Below, in pieces: positions 53,203 through 62,970 of a stretch of 64,000 nucleotides of DNA. The position numbers were made by a program, and so were the translations under genes. This DNA comes from JAFAXA01 sp963777325 (lineage in GTDB: Bacteria; Pseudomonadota; Alphaproteobacteria; Acetobacterales; Acetobacteraceae): positions 7,863 to 71,862 of the forward strand of contig CAVZQE010000007.1 of assembly GCA_963777325.1 (NCBI GenBank), in the 5' to 3' direction. Position 1 is the first letter of the stretch. Every line of letters begins with the position of its first letter. The notes under the pieces were generated by a model. The model had not been told where the DNA came from, did not search any database, and saw only the letters and a list, made by a program, of their open reading frames with translations.

Positions 53203-54660
53203 GTGGATCTGCCCGAGCCGCCGCTGTTCCGCCCGCCGCTGCCGGACATCCCGGCGCGCGAGCAATCCTTCCTGCGTTTCCTGGGGAGCGTGCGGACCAA
53301 CGCGCTCCGCATGTGGCCACAAGAGGCTTACGAAGCCGACAGCCTCGTGCAACCTTTCCTCGGTCGCACGCGCATCCTGCTGAACGCGCCGCACGCGATC
53401 CGTCATGTGCTGATCGACAATCCCGGGAACTACCGGCGCACCCGCGCCTCGCTCCGCATCCTGCGGCCGATCGCCGGGGCGGGCCTGCTGCTCAGCGAGG
53501 GCGAGGACTGGAAATTGCAGCGCCGGACGATCGCGCCCGCCCTTGCCCCGCGCGTCGTGCCGCTGCTCCTACGCCACGTCGCGAGCGCGGCCGGGGAGGC
53601 GATCCGGCGGCTTGGAGGCGATCGCGGCGAGCCGGTCGATCTGCTCGCCGCGATGCAGGGGCTGGCGCTCGAGATCGCCGGGCGTTCCATGTTCTCGATC
53701 GAAATGCACGAGCACGGGCCGCGGCTGCGCGCAATGCTGCTCGAATTCGCGGAACGGCACAGCCGGCCGTACCTGCTCGACATGCTGCTGCCGCGCTCGA
53801 TGCTCGCGCCCCGCGACATCGGACGACGGCGGTTTCAGAGGCGCTGGATGGCGTTCATCGCGCGGATGATCGCGCCCCGGCTCGCGGAGCCGCCCGCGAC
53901 GACGCCGCGCGACCTGCTCGACCTGCTGCTGGCCGCGCGCGATCCGGATACCGGCTTGGGCTTCTCGCCCCTCCAGCTGCGCGACCAGGTGGCGACGATG
54001 ATCGTCGCCGGCCATGAGACGACGGCGGTGGCGCTGTTCTGGTCGCTCACCCTCCTCGCCTTCGACGCGGCGGAGCAGGAGCGCGTGGCGACCGAAGCGC
54101 GCGGACTGGATCTGGGACCGGATGGGGCCGCGTCCGCCCTGCCGCGCCTCGTCCGCACGCGGGCCGTGGTCAGCGAGGCGCTGCGGCTATATCCGCCCAT
54201 CTTCACCATGGTGCGGGAGGCGATCGCGCCGGACCGTGCCGGAGACGTGCCAATCCCGGCCGGAGCGGTCGTGATGATCGCGCCCTGGGTGCTGCACCGG
54301 CATCGTAGCCTGTGGCGTCGGCCGGACGATTTCGATCCGGGACGCTTCATGCCGCAAGCGCCCCCGCCGGCGCGGTTCGCCTACCTGCCGTTCGGCGCCG
54401 GGCCACGGGTCTGCGTCGGCGCCCAGTTCGCGCTGGCCGAGGCGACGCTCGTGCTCGGGTCGCTCGTGCAGGCGTTCCGGATCGAGCGCAGCGACACGCG
54501 TCCGGTGCTGCCCGTCGCGATCGTGACCACCCAGCCGGACCACCGGCCCGGCTTTCGCCTGCTGCCGCGCGACCGCTTCCCAGCTCTTGCACGCCGTAAA
54601 CCACAAGCTGAGTTCGACGCGCCGCGATCGCACGACAGTGGAGCCGAGATTCCGCCATAA
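53203..54660 (+). CDS. Cytochrome P450
   Basis: A 485-residue soluble P450. I-helix MIVAGHETTAVALFW (about 266-280), K-helix EALRLYPP (ExxR), and heme loop FGAGPRVCVGAQFALAEA with the Cys ligand near residue 404. The sequence style is that of CYP102/CYP4-like self-sufficient relatives rather than CYP105, but subfamily is not decided. GTG 53203 lies 4 bp after the CYTH-CHAD stop; no redox partner is adjacent. The last 20 or so residues are poorly conserved. Confidence 0.92.
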   Translation: MDLPEPPLFRPPLPDIPAREQSFLRFLGSVRTNALRMWPQEAYEADSLVQPFLGRTRILLNAPHAIRHVLIDNPGNYRRTRASLRILRPIAGAGLLLSEGEDWKLQRRTIAPALAPRVVPLLLRHVASAAGEAIRRLGGDRGEPVDLLAAMQGLALEIAGRSMFSIEMHEHGPRLRAMLLEFAERHSRPYLLDMLLPRSMLAPRDIGRRRFQRRWMAFIARMIAPRLAEPPATTPRDLLDLLLAARDPDTGLGFSPLQLRDQVATMIVAGHETTAVALFWSLTLLAFDAAEQERVATEARGLDLGPDGAASALPRLVRTRAVVSEALRLYPPIFTMVREAIAPDRAGDVPIPAGAVVMIAPWVLHRHRSLWRRPDDFDPGRFMPQAPPPARFAYLPFGAGPRVCVGAQFALAEATLVLGSLVQAFRIERSDTRPVLPVAIVTTQPDHRPGFRLLPRDRFPALARRKPQAEFDAPRSHDSGAEIPP

Positions 54661-54767
54661 TCACGCAATAAGAGTGATGGTGAAATGCGAAACCAAGGGC
54701 GCTCGCTCAAGTTATCGTTTTCGGACGTGACTTGCACCCGAGCATTGCCCGAATTGAAAGGCCATCA

Positions 54768-55823
54768 ATGCGTATCGCCCAGATCGCTCCCTTGTTCGAG
54801 GCGGTGCCGCCCAAGCTGTACGGCGGCACGGAGCGGGTCGTCTCCAACCTGACGGAAGAACTCGTGGCGATGGGCCACGACGTGACCCTGTTCGCGAGCG
54901 GGGACAGCGTGACCGCCGCCAATCTGGAACCGGTCTGGCCGCGCGCGATCCGGCTCGATCCGACCGTGCGCGACTGGATCGCCGCCTATGGCCGCATGCT
55001 GGAACTGGTCGCGCGGCGCGTGGACGAGTTCGACGTTCTGCACTTCCACATCGATTACTTCCCCTTTTCTCTGTTCAGCCGCCTCCGCACGCCGTTCGTC
55101 ACGACGCTGCACGGGCGGCTCGACTTGCCGGAATTCGGGCAAATCTACAATCTGTTCCCGCATGTGCCGGTCGTCTCGATTTCGGATTACCAGCGGCGGC
55201 CGTTGCCCCGGCTGGGTTGGGTCGGCACCGTGCTGCATGGGCTGCCCGAGACGCTGCTCACGCCGAAGCCGGTGAAGCAGGAGTATCTGGCGTTCCTCGG
55301 CCGCATCTCGCCCGACAAGGGCATCGACAAGGCGATCCGCATCGCCGCCGCCGTGGGCATGAAGCTGAAGATCGCGGCGAAGATCGACAAGGCCGACCAG
55401 GAATATTACGACGCCGAGATCAAGCCGCTGCTGGCGCAGGGCCATGTCGAGTTCATCGGCGAGATCAACGATACTCAGAAGGCCGACTTCCTCGGCGGCG
55501 CGCACGCGCTCCTGTTCCCGATCGACTGGCCCGAGCCGTTCGGCCTCGTCATGATCGAGGCGATCGCCTGCGGCACGCCCGTGATCGCGTATAACCGCGG
55601 TTCCGTCCCCGAGGTGATCGACGACGGCGTCACGGGCTTCATCGTCGAGAACGAAGCGGAGGCGATCGCGGCGGTCGGCCCGCTCGGGAGCCTGGATCGG
55701 AGCCTCGTCCGCAAACGGTTCGAGACGCGCTGGACGGCGCGGCGCATGGCCGAGGACTACCTGGACATCTACGAGCGCATCAGCCGGGTGGACAGCCCGA
55801 AGCTTCGGGCCGTGGGAGACTGA
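54768..55823 (+). CDS. GT4 glycosyltransferase
   Basis: A 351-residue, intact GT-B family 4 enzyme. MRIAQIAPLFEAVPPKLYGG, TERVVSNLTEELVAMGHDVT, VLHFHIDYFP, TTLHGRLDLPEF, then EYLAFLGRISPDKGIDKAIR and PIDWPEPFGLVMIEAIACGT (donor-sugar E-x7-E) with GTPVIAYNRGSVPEVIDDG. Similar genes act in exopolysaccharide or glycolipid synthesis. ATG 54768 is the family-like start. It is the last intact gene before the IS remnant. Confidence 0.9.
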   Translation: MRIAQIAPLFEAVPPKLYGGTERVVSNLTEELVAMGHDVTLFASGDSVTAANLEPVWPRAIRLDPTVRDWIAAYGRMLELVARRVDEFDVLHFHIDYFPFSLFSRLRTPFVTTLHGRLDLPEFGQIYNLFPHVPVVSISDYQRRPLPRLGWVGTVLHGLPETLLTPKPVKQEYLAFLGRISPDKGIDKAIRIAAAVGMKLKIAAKIDKADQEYYDAEIKPLLAQGHVEFIGEINDTQKADFLGGAHALLFPIDWPEPFGLVMIEAIACGTPVIAYNRGSVPEVIDDGVTGFIVENEAEAIAAVGPLGSLDRSLVRKRFETRWTARRMAEDYLDIYERISRVDSPKLRAVGD

Positions 55824-55839
55824 GCTTGGATGACGGCCC

Positions 55840-56640
55840 GGCGCGTGAGCAACTCGCCGCGCTGTATCGGGCGCTCGGACGGAGAAGTGGACAAAACCCT
55901 GGGGAGGTGGGCGGGACCGCCGGCAATAGGACGCTTGCGACAAAGCGAGCCGGCGAATGGTAGCGAGCATCGCGCCGTCGGGAAGTGCTTGCTGTATGAG
56001 CATATCGGGCCGACAGTCGGCTGTTTTTGAGCCGGTTGATGAATGCTCGATCCGTTGCGCAGGGCGTAGACGGCGCGGTTGACGCGAATGCTGGACATGA
56101 CGGTTCCTCTTGGTGGGGATCTCTGGCGTGCCGCCGAAGGCGCGAACTTCGTCGCGGATGGTATCGCTGTCATAGCCCCGGTCGCGAGGTGCACCTCGGG
56201 ATCGGCGTTGTGCTCGGCCATCAAGTCGCTGAACGCGGTGCCGTCGTGAGCCTCTACCGCCGTCAGCAAGAGAGCGACCGGAAGACCCTCAGCGTTGGTT
56301 CGAAGGTGGATTTTGGTCGAGAACCCGCCGCGCGAGCGGCCAAGAGCTTGGTTATGAGTCCCCCACTTGCGCCGGCGGCACAGTGGTGTGCCCGGACGAT
56401 CGTGCTGTCGACCATCTGCAGCGCGTTCTGCCGCCGCCTTCGGCAAGACCGGAGAGCATCAGATCCCATAGCCCGCTGGCCGTCCATGCGGCGGAACTGC
56501 CGATGGACCGAGTCCAGTTCCCCAGCTCGGCCTGCAGGTCACGCCACGGCGCGCCAGTCCGGGCAATCCGAAGATCGCGTCCACGCGCCGGCGGTCCGGG
56601 CGGACGCCCGGCATGCGGGCGCCCGTGACAAATGGCTGGA
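55840..56640 (-). mobile_element. Decayed IS5-family insertion sequence (transposase pseudogene)
   Basis: Fragments of one IS5-type transposase appear on the minus strand in different frames: TGAPWRDLQAELGNWTR, then ASGLWDLMLSGLAEGGGRT, LQMVDSTIVRAHHCAAGA (DDE Asp), NQALGRSRGGFSTKIHLRTN, AEGLPVALLLTAVEAHDGTA and VNRAVYALRNGSS. The many shifts mean it cannot make a full protein. Terminal inverted repeats were not identified, so the ends are approximate. It lies between the GT4 and ald genes; 56641-56890 holds no gene. Confidence 0.8.
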
Positions 56641-56890
56641 AAGGCGCCCACTCTTAGTCGGTTAGAAGGCCTCGACCACGCGCTGCCCGCCCGCATGAAG
56701 ATCAGCTGAACACGCCGCATCGCGTCGGGGGATCGCGCATCTGCGTTTTCGCAGCTACGATGTTGGGGCATCTGGGATGATTTTAGAACTCGGCTAGAAG
56801 AGCGATGCAATCTGAGCGTCGGAAAAGGCGTCCATGCCCCCAGGAGTCGGCCTGTTTCAAACCTAGTCAGTCAGTAATGCGCCGGCGTTC

Positions 56891-58029
56891 CTACGGCCTG
56901 GCGAGTCCGGTGACAGCCTCGCGCGCCGGGCTGAACGGCAGGCCGAGATCGTGCGCGACCGCCTCGTAAGTGACGCGCCCGGCATGCACGTTGAGGCCGT
57001 GCAGCAGATGCGGATCGTCGGCCAGCGCCCGCCGCCAGCCCTTCGTCGGCGAGCGCCTGCACGAACGGCAGGGTCGCGTTGGTCAGCGCGACCGTCGAGG
57101 TGCGCGCGACCGCGCCCGGCATGTTGGTCACGCAGTAATGCACGATCCCCTCCTCCACATAGGTCGGATCGGAATGCGTGGTCGGGCGGCTGGTCTCGAA
57201 GCAGCCGCCCTGGTCGATCGCGATATCCACCAGCACCGAGCCGGGCCGCATCCGGCGCACCATCTCCCGGCTCACGAGCTTGGGCGCGGCCGCGCCGGGC
57301 ACCAGCACGGCGCCGATGACGAGATCGGCCGCGAGCACTTCCGTCTCGATCGCCTCGGCGGTCGCGAACAGCGTGCGTCGCCCGCGCCCCGAACTGCAGG
57401 TCCAGCTCCTTAAGCCGGGGCAGCGAGCGGTCGATGATGGCGACGCTCGCCTCCAGGCCGACCGCCATGCGCGCGGCGTTGGTGCCCGACACGCCGCCGC
57501 CGAGCACCACGACCCGCGCCAGGCGCGACGCCCGGCACGCCGCCGAGCAGGATGCCGGAGCCGCCCTGTTCCTTCTCCAGGCAGTGGGCGCCGACCTGGA
57601 CCGCCATGCGTCCGGCGACCTCGCTCATCGGCGACAGCAGCGGCAGCGCGCCGCGCGCATCGGTGACCGTCTCGTAGGCGATGCAGACGGCGCCGGATCG
57701 CATCAGCGCCTCCGCCTGCGCCGCGGTCGGCGGCGAGGTGCAGGTAGGTGAACAGCACCTGGCCCTCCCGCAGCCGCGCAATCTCGGCGGGCTGCGGCTC
57801 CTTCACCTTCACGATCATGTCGGCGCGACGCGAACACCGCGGCCGGCGTCGTCCAGCCACGGCCGCGCCGGCGGCGCGATAGGCCTCGTCCGGAAACCCG
57901 ATGCCCGCGCCCGCCGCCGTGCTCGACCAGCACCGCATGCCCGGCCTGGGCCAGATCCCGGACGCCCGCCGGCGTCAGGCCGACGCGGTATTCGTGGGTC
58001 TTGATCTCCTTCGGTACGCCGATCTTCAT
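56891..58029 (-). CDS. ald: Alanine dehydrogenase, multiply frameshifted
   Basis: Interconverts L-alanine and pyruvate with NAD(H). The N-terminus MKIGVPKEIKTHEYRVGLTP is diagnostic, and later parts are found across frames: DMIVKVKEPQPAEIARLREG, MSEVAGRMAVQVGAHCLEKE, VVLGGGVSGTNAARMAVGLE (NAD fold), LVIGAVLVPGAAAPKLVSRE and VLVDIAIDQGGCFETSRPTT. At least five shifts occur (about 57900, 57860, 57740, 57540, 57385, 57030), and the stop is at 56891-56893. Either a decayed copy beside an IS remnant or an error-rich stretch. Confidence 0.88.
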
Positions 58030-58062
58030 CCCTGAGCCTCCGTCATCGCCGACCCGGCTTGC

Positions 58063-58473
58063 TCAAGAGGCGCGTTCCGGGCTGGTATCCGGCGCCACGT
58101 CGCCCGGCGGCTCATCCTCCCTCTCCGGCAGGATATCGGCCTTCAGCGGGAGAACCGCGCCCATCCACAGCGCGTGCTTGAGATGATCGTCGCGCGGGCG
58201 GCCGGTGTTGGGGTGGACGAACACCACCAGGCCCTGACGGTTCAGCATCAGCCAGGGCACCAGGGCCGCGAACGCCGCAGCATCGAAGGCGACCTGAAAC
58301 ATCGCGCGGGCGTGCGGTCCGACAGGCCGGTCGTGCCAGCGACCGAGCCGGGCTGGAAACCGCTTCTCGATCCCGGCCCGCACGCGCTCTGCGCGGTCGC
58401 GGGTGGCGGAAGGGTCATAGTAGACATGCGCATGATAGGAGGCGATCACGCCCTCGCCCGTGCTCCGACTCAT
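58063..58473 (-). CDS. DOPA 4,5-dioxygenase family protein
   Basis: A 136-residue protein. SYHAHVYYDPSATRDRAERV, then GPHARAMFQVAFDAAAFAAL, VPWLMLNRQGLVVFVHPNTG and DDHLKHALWMGAVLPLKADI; the His residues in H-A-H-V-Y, G-P-H and V-H-P-x-T are those expected in this family. Biological substrate in bacteria is unknown. It lies upstream of ald on the same strand, 33 bp away. Confidence 0.9.
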   Translation of the reverse strand: MSRSTGEGVIASYHAHVYYDPSATRDRAERVRAGIEKRFPARLGRWHDRPVGPHARAMFQVAFDAAAFAALVPWLMLNRQGLVVFVHPNTGRPRDDHLKHALWMGAVLPLKADILPEREDEPPGDVAPDTSPERAS

Positions 58474-58614
58474 CCCGCCTCTCCTTCGGCTCGCGATGAC
58501 GGAGCAAGCCTGAGCGAGATGCGGCAGATTGGCAACAACCGAAGCGTCTCGTCATTGTCTTAGCGCCCCTTCCTGATCGTTCACCAAGACCGGGGAGGAA
58601 GTTGATAGGCTTGA

Positions 58615-59757
58615 GTGAGGTTTGCCCTCATCCCGACGGTTCGCGCCGTGTCTCTTCTGCTTTCGCGGTTCCTGCGCGCAGGCCTTTGTCTTGTGCTGGT
58701 CGCCCTCGTGTCGGCCTGCGCTTCGCATTCCGGCTATCGCACGAGCCGGTACCACCGGCCGCCCGGGCCGCCGGACGATCCCTGGGGTCCGTATATCCGC
58801 GAGGCCTCGCTGCGCTTTCAGGTGCCGGATTCCTGGATACGCGCCGTCATGCGCCAGGAATTCGGCGGCCGCCAATACGGCACCGACGGCGGCCTGACGA
58901 CGTCGTCCGCGGGCGCCGTGGGTCTGATGCAAGTGATGCCCGAGACCTACGAAGGCTTGCGGGCGCGCTACACGCTCGGCGACGACCCGTACGATCCGCA
59001 CAACAACATCCTCGCCGGCAGCGCCTACATCCGCGAGATGTATGACCGTTATGGCTCCCCCGGCTTTCTCGCCGCCTACAATGCCGGGCCGAACCGCCTC
59101 GACCGGTACCTGTTCGGCAGCACCCAATTGCCCGACGAGACGGTGAACTATGTCGCCTCGATCGCGCCCAGGCTCGGCAACACGGTCGCCATGAGCGGCC
59201 CGCTCTCGGTCTATGCCGACCCCGGCGCCGGCCGCGACTTCGCGCCGGTGCAAGCCGCCTCCCTACCCGCCCCCGGAGCGGCGCGCGCTGACCCGCCGCC
59301 GCGGGCGCTTGACCAATCCGGGCCGGCCGTGATCGCTATGGCGCCGATCGCCTCGCCGGGTGATGAGGGCTACGCGCCTTCGCCCGAAACGGCAGCCTAC
59401 AGACCGGCGCCGCTGTCGCGCCCCTCGCCGCCCGCGCCCGGTTTCCGGTTCGTCGCCTCCGCCCCGCCCGTGGCGCCCTTCCATCCGGCGGGATCTCCGG
59501 GCGGCTGGGCGATCCAGGTCGGCGCGTATGCCGATCCGGGCCAGGCGCGCATCGCGGCCGACCTGGCCCGCGTCCAGACCGGCGTGCTGACCCTACCCGC
59601 GCAATCGACGGTGGGCCAGACGACGCGCCCGGACGGCAGCGTGCTCTACCGCGCGCGTGTGACGGGGCTGTCGGGCGCGTCCGCCGAGGATGCGTGCCGC
59701 AGGCTGCGGGCGAACGGCCGGGACTGCATCCTGGTGCCGCCGCAAGGCATATCCTAA
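58615..59757 (+). CDS. Lipoprotein lytic transglycosylase with SPOR domain
   Basis: A 380-residue envelope lipoprotein. A signal with lipobox VSAC (LCLVLVALVSACASHSG), an SLT (goose-lysozyme-like) domain (about 55-190): IRAVMRQEFGGRQYGTD (catalytic Glu), SSAGAVGLMQVMPETYEGLR, FLAAYNAGPNRLDRYL. A Pro/Ala-rich linker follows, then a C-terminal SPOR domain (about 300-378, GGWAIQVGAYADPGQARIAA, ACRRLRANGRDCILV) that binds denuded glycan at the septum. Similar to RlpA or MltE-type division-associated enzymes. GTG 58615 is the only in-frame start after an upstream stop. Confidence 0.9.
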   Translation: MRFALIPTVRAVSLLLSRFLRAGLCLVLVALVSACASHSGYRTSRYHRPPGPPDDPWGPYIREASLRFQVPDSWIRAVMRQEFGGRQYGTDGGLTTSSAGAVGLMQVMPETYEGLRARYTLGDDPYDPHNNILAGSAYIREMYDRYGSPGFLAAYNAGPNRLDRYLFGSTQLPDETVNYVASIAPRLGNTVAMSGPLSVYADPGAGRDFAPVQAASLPAPGAARADPPPRALDQSGPAVIAMAPIASPGDEGYAPSPETAAYRPAPLSRPSPPAPGFRFVASAPPVAPFHPAGSPGGWAIQVGAYADPGQARIAADLARVQTGVLTLPAQSTVGQTTRPDGSVLYRARVTGLSGASAEDACRRLRANGRDCILVPPQGIS

Positions 59758-59870
59758 CGACACTTTAAGAAACACAGTCGCCCTGGAATCGCCCCGAGCG
59801 CACCATCTATATGTCTGGATGGTGACGGTATGGTCAGCCGCGCGCACGGCTGCGGAACTGGAGGTTTTCC

Positions 59871-60500
59871 ATGATGCGGGTCGCGTCTTTCGCCGCCCTC
59901 GCGGGCGTGACCGGGCTGGGCGCCTGCGCGCCGACGTTGCCGCAAGGCCCGAGCGTGCTGGCGCTCCCGGCCCAGGGCAAGAGTTTCGCGGCGTTCCAGC
60001 AGGACGACGCCACGTGCCGCTACTACGGCAGCCAGCAGACCGGCTTTGTCAATCCGAGCCAGGCCGCGACCCAGAGCGGCGTCGGCAGCGCCGCCATCGG
60101 CACCCTGGCGGGAGCGGCGGCGGGCGCCCTGCTCGGCGCGGCCGCGGGTAACCCGGGCGTCGGCGCCGGGATCGGCGCGGGCAGCGGCTTGCTGCTCGGC
60201 AGCGCCGTCGGCGCGAACAACGCCAACGCGACCTCGGCGTCGCTGCAGCAGCGCTACGACATCGCCTATACGCAGTGCATGTATTCGAAGGGCAACTCCG
60301 TGCAGGCCGGCGGCCCGCTCAGCGGCCCCGCCGTCCTCCCGGCCTACGGCTACGGTTACGGCTATCCCTATTACGGCGGCACGACGATCGCCCTCGGTTT
60401 CGGCGGCGGCTATTACGGCGGCGGCTGGGGACGCGGTTGGGGCGGCTGGCGCGGCGGCTACGGCGGCTGGCACGGTGGCTACGGCGGCTGGCATCGCTAA
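59871..60500 (+). CDS. Glycine-zipper lipoprotein with Gly/Tyr-rich tail
   Basis: A 209-residue protein. Lipobox LGAC (MMRVASFAALAGVTGLGACA), a small domain with AAFQQDDATCRYYGSQQTGF, a glycine zipper (IGTLAGAAAGALLGAAAGNP, GVGAGIGAGSGLLLGSAVGA), a Cys helix (LQQRYDIAYTQCMYSKGNSV) and a low-complexity GYGYGYPYYGG / GGWRGGYGGWHGGYGGWHR tail. Probably an outer-membrane or envelope lipoprotein. GGAGG precedes the start. Function unknown. Confidence 0.85.
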   Translation: MMRVASFAALAGVTGLGACAPTLPQGPSVLALPAQGKSFAAFQQDDATCRYYGSQQTGFVNPSQAATQSGVGSAAIGTLAGAAAGALLGAAAGNPGVGAGIGAGSGLLLGSAVGANNANATSASLQQRYDIAYTQCMYSKGNSVQAGGPLSGPAVLPAYGYGYGYPYYGGTTIALGFGGGYYGGGWGRGWGGWRGGYGGWHGGYGGWHR

Positions 60501-60515
60501 GGGAAAGCGCAAGGC

Positions 60516-61285
60516 CTACTCGGCGCACCAGCCGCCATCGACCAGCAGACTCTGCCCGGTGACGTAGGCGGCGGCGTCGGAGGCAAGGAATACGGCGACG
60601 CCCGCGATGTCGTCCATGCCGCCGAACCGGCGCATTGGCGTGCGGTCGAGCAGCGCCGAGGACAGGCTGGCGTTGCCGCGCATGCCGGCGGTCAGGTCGG
60701 TTTCGAAAAAGCCCGGCGCGATGCAGTTGACGCGCACGCCCTTCGCGGCCCAGTCGAGGGCGAGCGCCTTCGTCAGCAACTCGACGCCCCCTTTGGCCGC
60801 GCATACGGCACCGATCTCGTGAGCCCGACATGCCCCGCGACCGAGCTGATATTGATGATCGCGCCCGTCCCGCGCTCGGCCATCGGGCTGCCGAGATACT
60901 TGCAGCACAGAAAGACGCCCGTGAGATTGGTGCCGACGATGTTGGTCCAGTCCGCGAGCGAGGTCTTCTCGATGCCGCGATAGATCGGATTGATGCCAGC
61001 GTTATTGACGAGGATGTCCAGGCTGCCGAACAGCCCGGCGACGGAATCGCGCAACATCACGACGTCCTCCTCGCGCGAGACGTCGGTCGTCAGGGCGGCG
61101 GCGTCATAGCCCTGCTCGCGCAGTCGCGTCGCCGCAGCATCCAGGGTCGATTGCGTCCGGCCGGACAGCACCACGCGGGCGCCGCTCCGTGCGAGACCTT
61201 CGGCGATGCCGAACCCGATCCCGCGACCGCCGCCCGTCACCACCGCGACCTTGCCGCTGAGATCGAACATGGCCGGTCCGCTCAT
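60516..61285 (-). CDS. Short-chain dehydrogenase/reductase, one frameshift
   Basis: A 255-residue classical SDR. VAVVTGGGRGIGFGIAEGLA, ILVNNAGINPIYRGI, AIINISSVAGHVGL (Ser), then Y and, after a shift near 60800, AAKGGVELLTKALALDWAAK (Lys) and LASDAAAYVTGQSLLVDGGW. The shift falls at the Tyr-x3-Lys motif (SVPYARPKG), so the catalytic site is split by it. The end overlaps nothing; the start overlaps the stop of the PdxY-like gene (ATGA). Confidence 0.9.
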
Positions 61286-62253
61286 GCGTGTCCTCCCCGC
61301 GCTTTCCGGCGAGATGGTATGGCAAGGGGGCAGTTCGCGGGAAGTGCCGCCGGATCGGGCGGCGATCCTTCAGCAAACGACGCTGCGCATGGACGGCTCG
61401 GGTTTGCGAACTCGGCCTGGGCCGCGACGAGTTGGAGCTCCCGCGATCCCGCGTCGGCCGTATGCTTCAGCACGCCCCAGACGCCGAACCCGCCGCCTCC
61501 AGCGACGCGGCGGCGCTGCCGGTGCGGAGCCAGTGGAACAGGAACAGGGCCGCTAGCGCGTCGCCCGCGCCGTTGACCGCGACCGGCAGGCGGGGCGTGC
61601 GCAGGAGGTGGCACCGCTCTTCCTCGCCGGAACTGGCGAGAAGATCGACCGCGCCGGAGGGCGTCGACTCCGTGTCCGCGCTTGTGACCAGAACCACGCG
61701 CGGGCCGCCCGGCCGCATCATTCCCCGCAGCCGCGCGACGGCCCGCTTCGCGTCCTCGGCCGTCGCGGTGTCATCCCCGTGAGGTGGGCGAGCTCGAACT
61801 GGTTCGGCGTCGCGATGTCCGCCTGCGCGAGCGCGCGGTCGCGCAGCAGCTCCGGAATGCCGGGGCGAACGAACACGCCCCTGCCCTCGTCGCCGATCAC
61901 CGGATCGCAGGCATAGAGCGCGGCGGGATTGGCCTGCCGCACCCGCGCGACCGCCGCCAGGATCGCGTCCCCGACGCGGCCTCGCCCATGTAGCCGGACA
62001 GCACGGCATCGCATCGCCCGAGCACGCCCCTTGCCGCGATGCCGTCCACGAGAGCGGAGACCGTCTCGCCGGTGAAGGCCTGCCCGGTCCAGGCGTCATA
62101 GCCGGTGTGGTTCGAGAACTGGACCGTGTTGATCGCCCACACCTCCGCGCCGAGCCCCCGCTGCAACGGAAACCGCGCTGCGTTGCCGACATGGCCGTAG
62201 GCGACCCAGGACTGCACGGACAGGATGTCATGTCCGGATCCGTGGCCATCCAC
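61282..62253 (-). CDS. pdxY: Pyridoxal kinase PdxY-like, frameshifted
   Basis: Phosphorylates vitamin B6 vitamers (salvage). Ribokinase-fold blocks: ILSVQSWVAYGHVGNAARFP, VWAINTVQFSNHTGYDAWTG, YACDPVIGDEGRGVFVRPGI, LAQADIATPNQFELAHLTGM, PRLPVAVNGAGDALAALFLF (anion hole GAGD) and the PdxY-type end GSRELQLVAAQAEFANPSR. Shifts near 61990, 61780 and 61490 split it. Its stop would overlap the SDR start. Confidence 0.85.
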
Positions 62254-62328
62254 TCTAGGGTGCCGTGCCCGTCGCGGCAGCGCCGCGGCCCAAGCCGCCT
62301 CGCATCAACCGTGAAGGAGCAGCCTGCA

Positions 62329-62970
62329 TGAGTGACCTCGTCGTCATCGCCTTTCCCAAGCGAGGAGAAAGCGGAGGAAGTCCGCAGGAAGCTAATCGGC
62401 ATGCAGCAGGAATACCTGATCAAGCTTGGCAACGCGGTCGTCGCCGTCAAGCAGCCGGACGGCAGCATCAAGCTCAACCAGCTGTTTCACACCACGGCGG
62501 CGCGCGCCGTCTCCGGCACGTTCTGGGGGTCGCTGGTCGGGCTGGTCTTTCTGATGCCGCTGGTCGGCGCCGCCATCGGGGCCGCCTCCGGCGCGCTCGG
62601 CGGATATCTCACCGATGTCGGCATCGACGACAATTTCATGAAGAATGGCCAAGGATACAACCCGGCACCGCCGCCTTGTTCGTGCTGATCCGCGGTATGA
62701 CCGCGGACAAGGTGCTCGAAGGAATCAGGGCGAAGGCGGCACGTCCTGCGCACGTCGCTCGATAACACAAAGGAGCAGGCGTTTCGCGACGCCCTCTCCG
62801 CCGCCCACGCCGCCGCCGCGCCAGCCATCGCGGCGTCCAGCGTCGGCACGTCTTCGTCCGACCCGACATCCCCCGCCGCCGCGATCAGAACCCTCCGCCT
62901 GCCTCGCTGCCGGCGAACCCGGCAGCGAGCGGACGCTCGCAGGCCTTGGCGACGGCCCTACGGGCCATGA
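62329..62970 (+). CDS. DUF1269 membrane protein, frameshifted
   Basis: MSDLVVIAFP (62329), then in another frame SEEKAEEVRRKLIGMQQEYL, KQPDGSIKLNQLFHTTAARA and VSGTFWGSLVGLVFLMPLVG (membrane hairpin), then AALFVLIRGMTADKVLEGIR and LDNTKEQAFRDAL in further frames. These are consecutive parts of a DUF1269 protein of about 165 residues. Three or more shifts. The last 90 bp, after RDALSAA, are low-complexity; the natural end may be nearer 62810. Role in cation or redox stress is suggested for the family but unproven. Confidence 0.75.
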
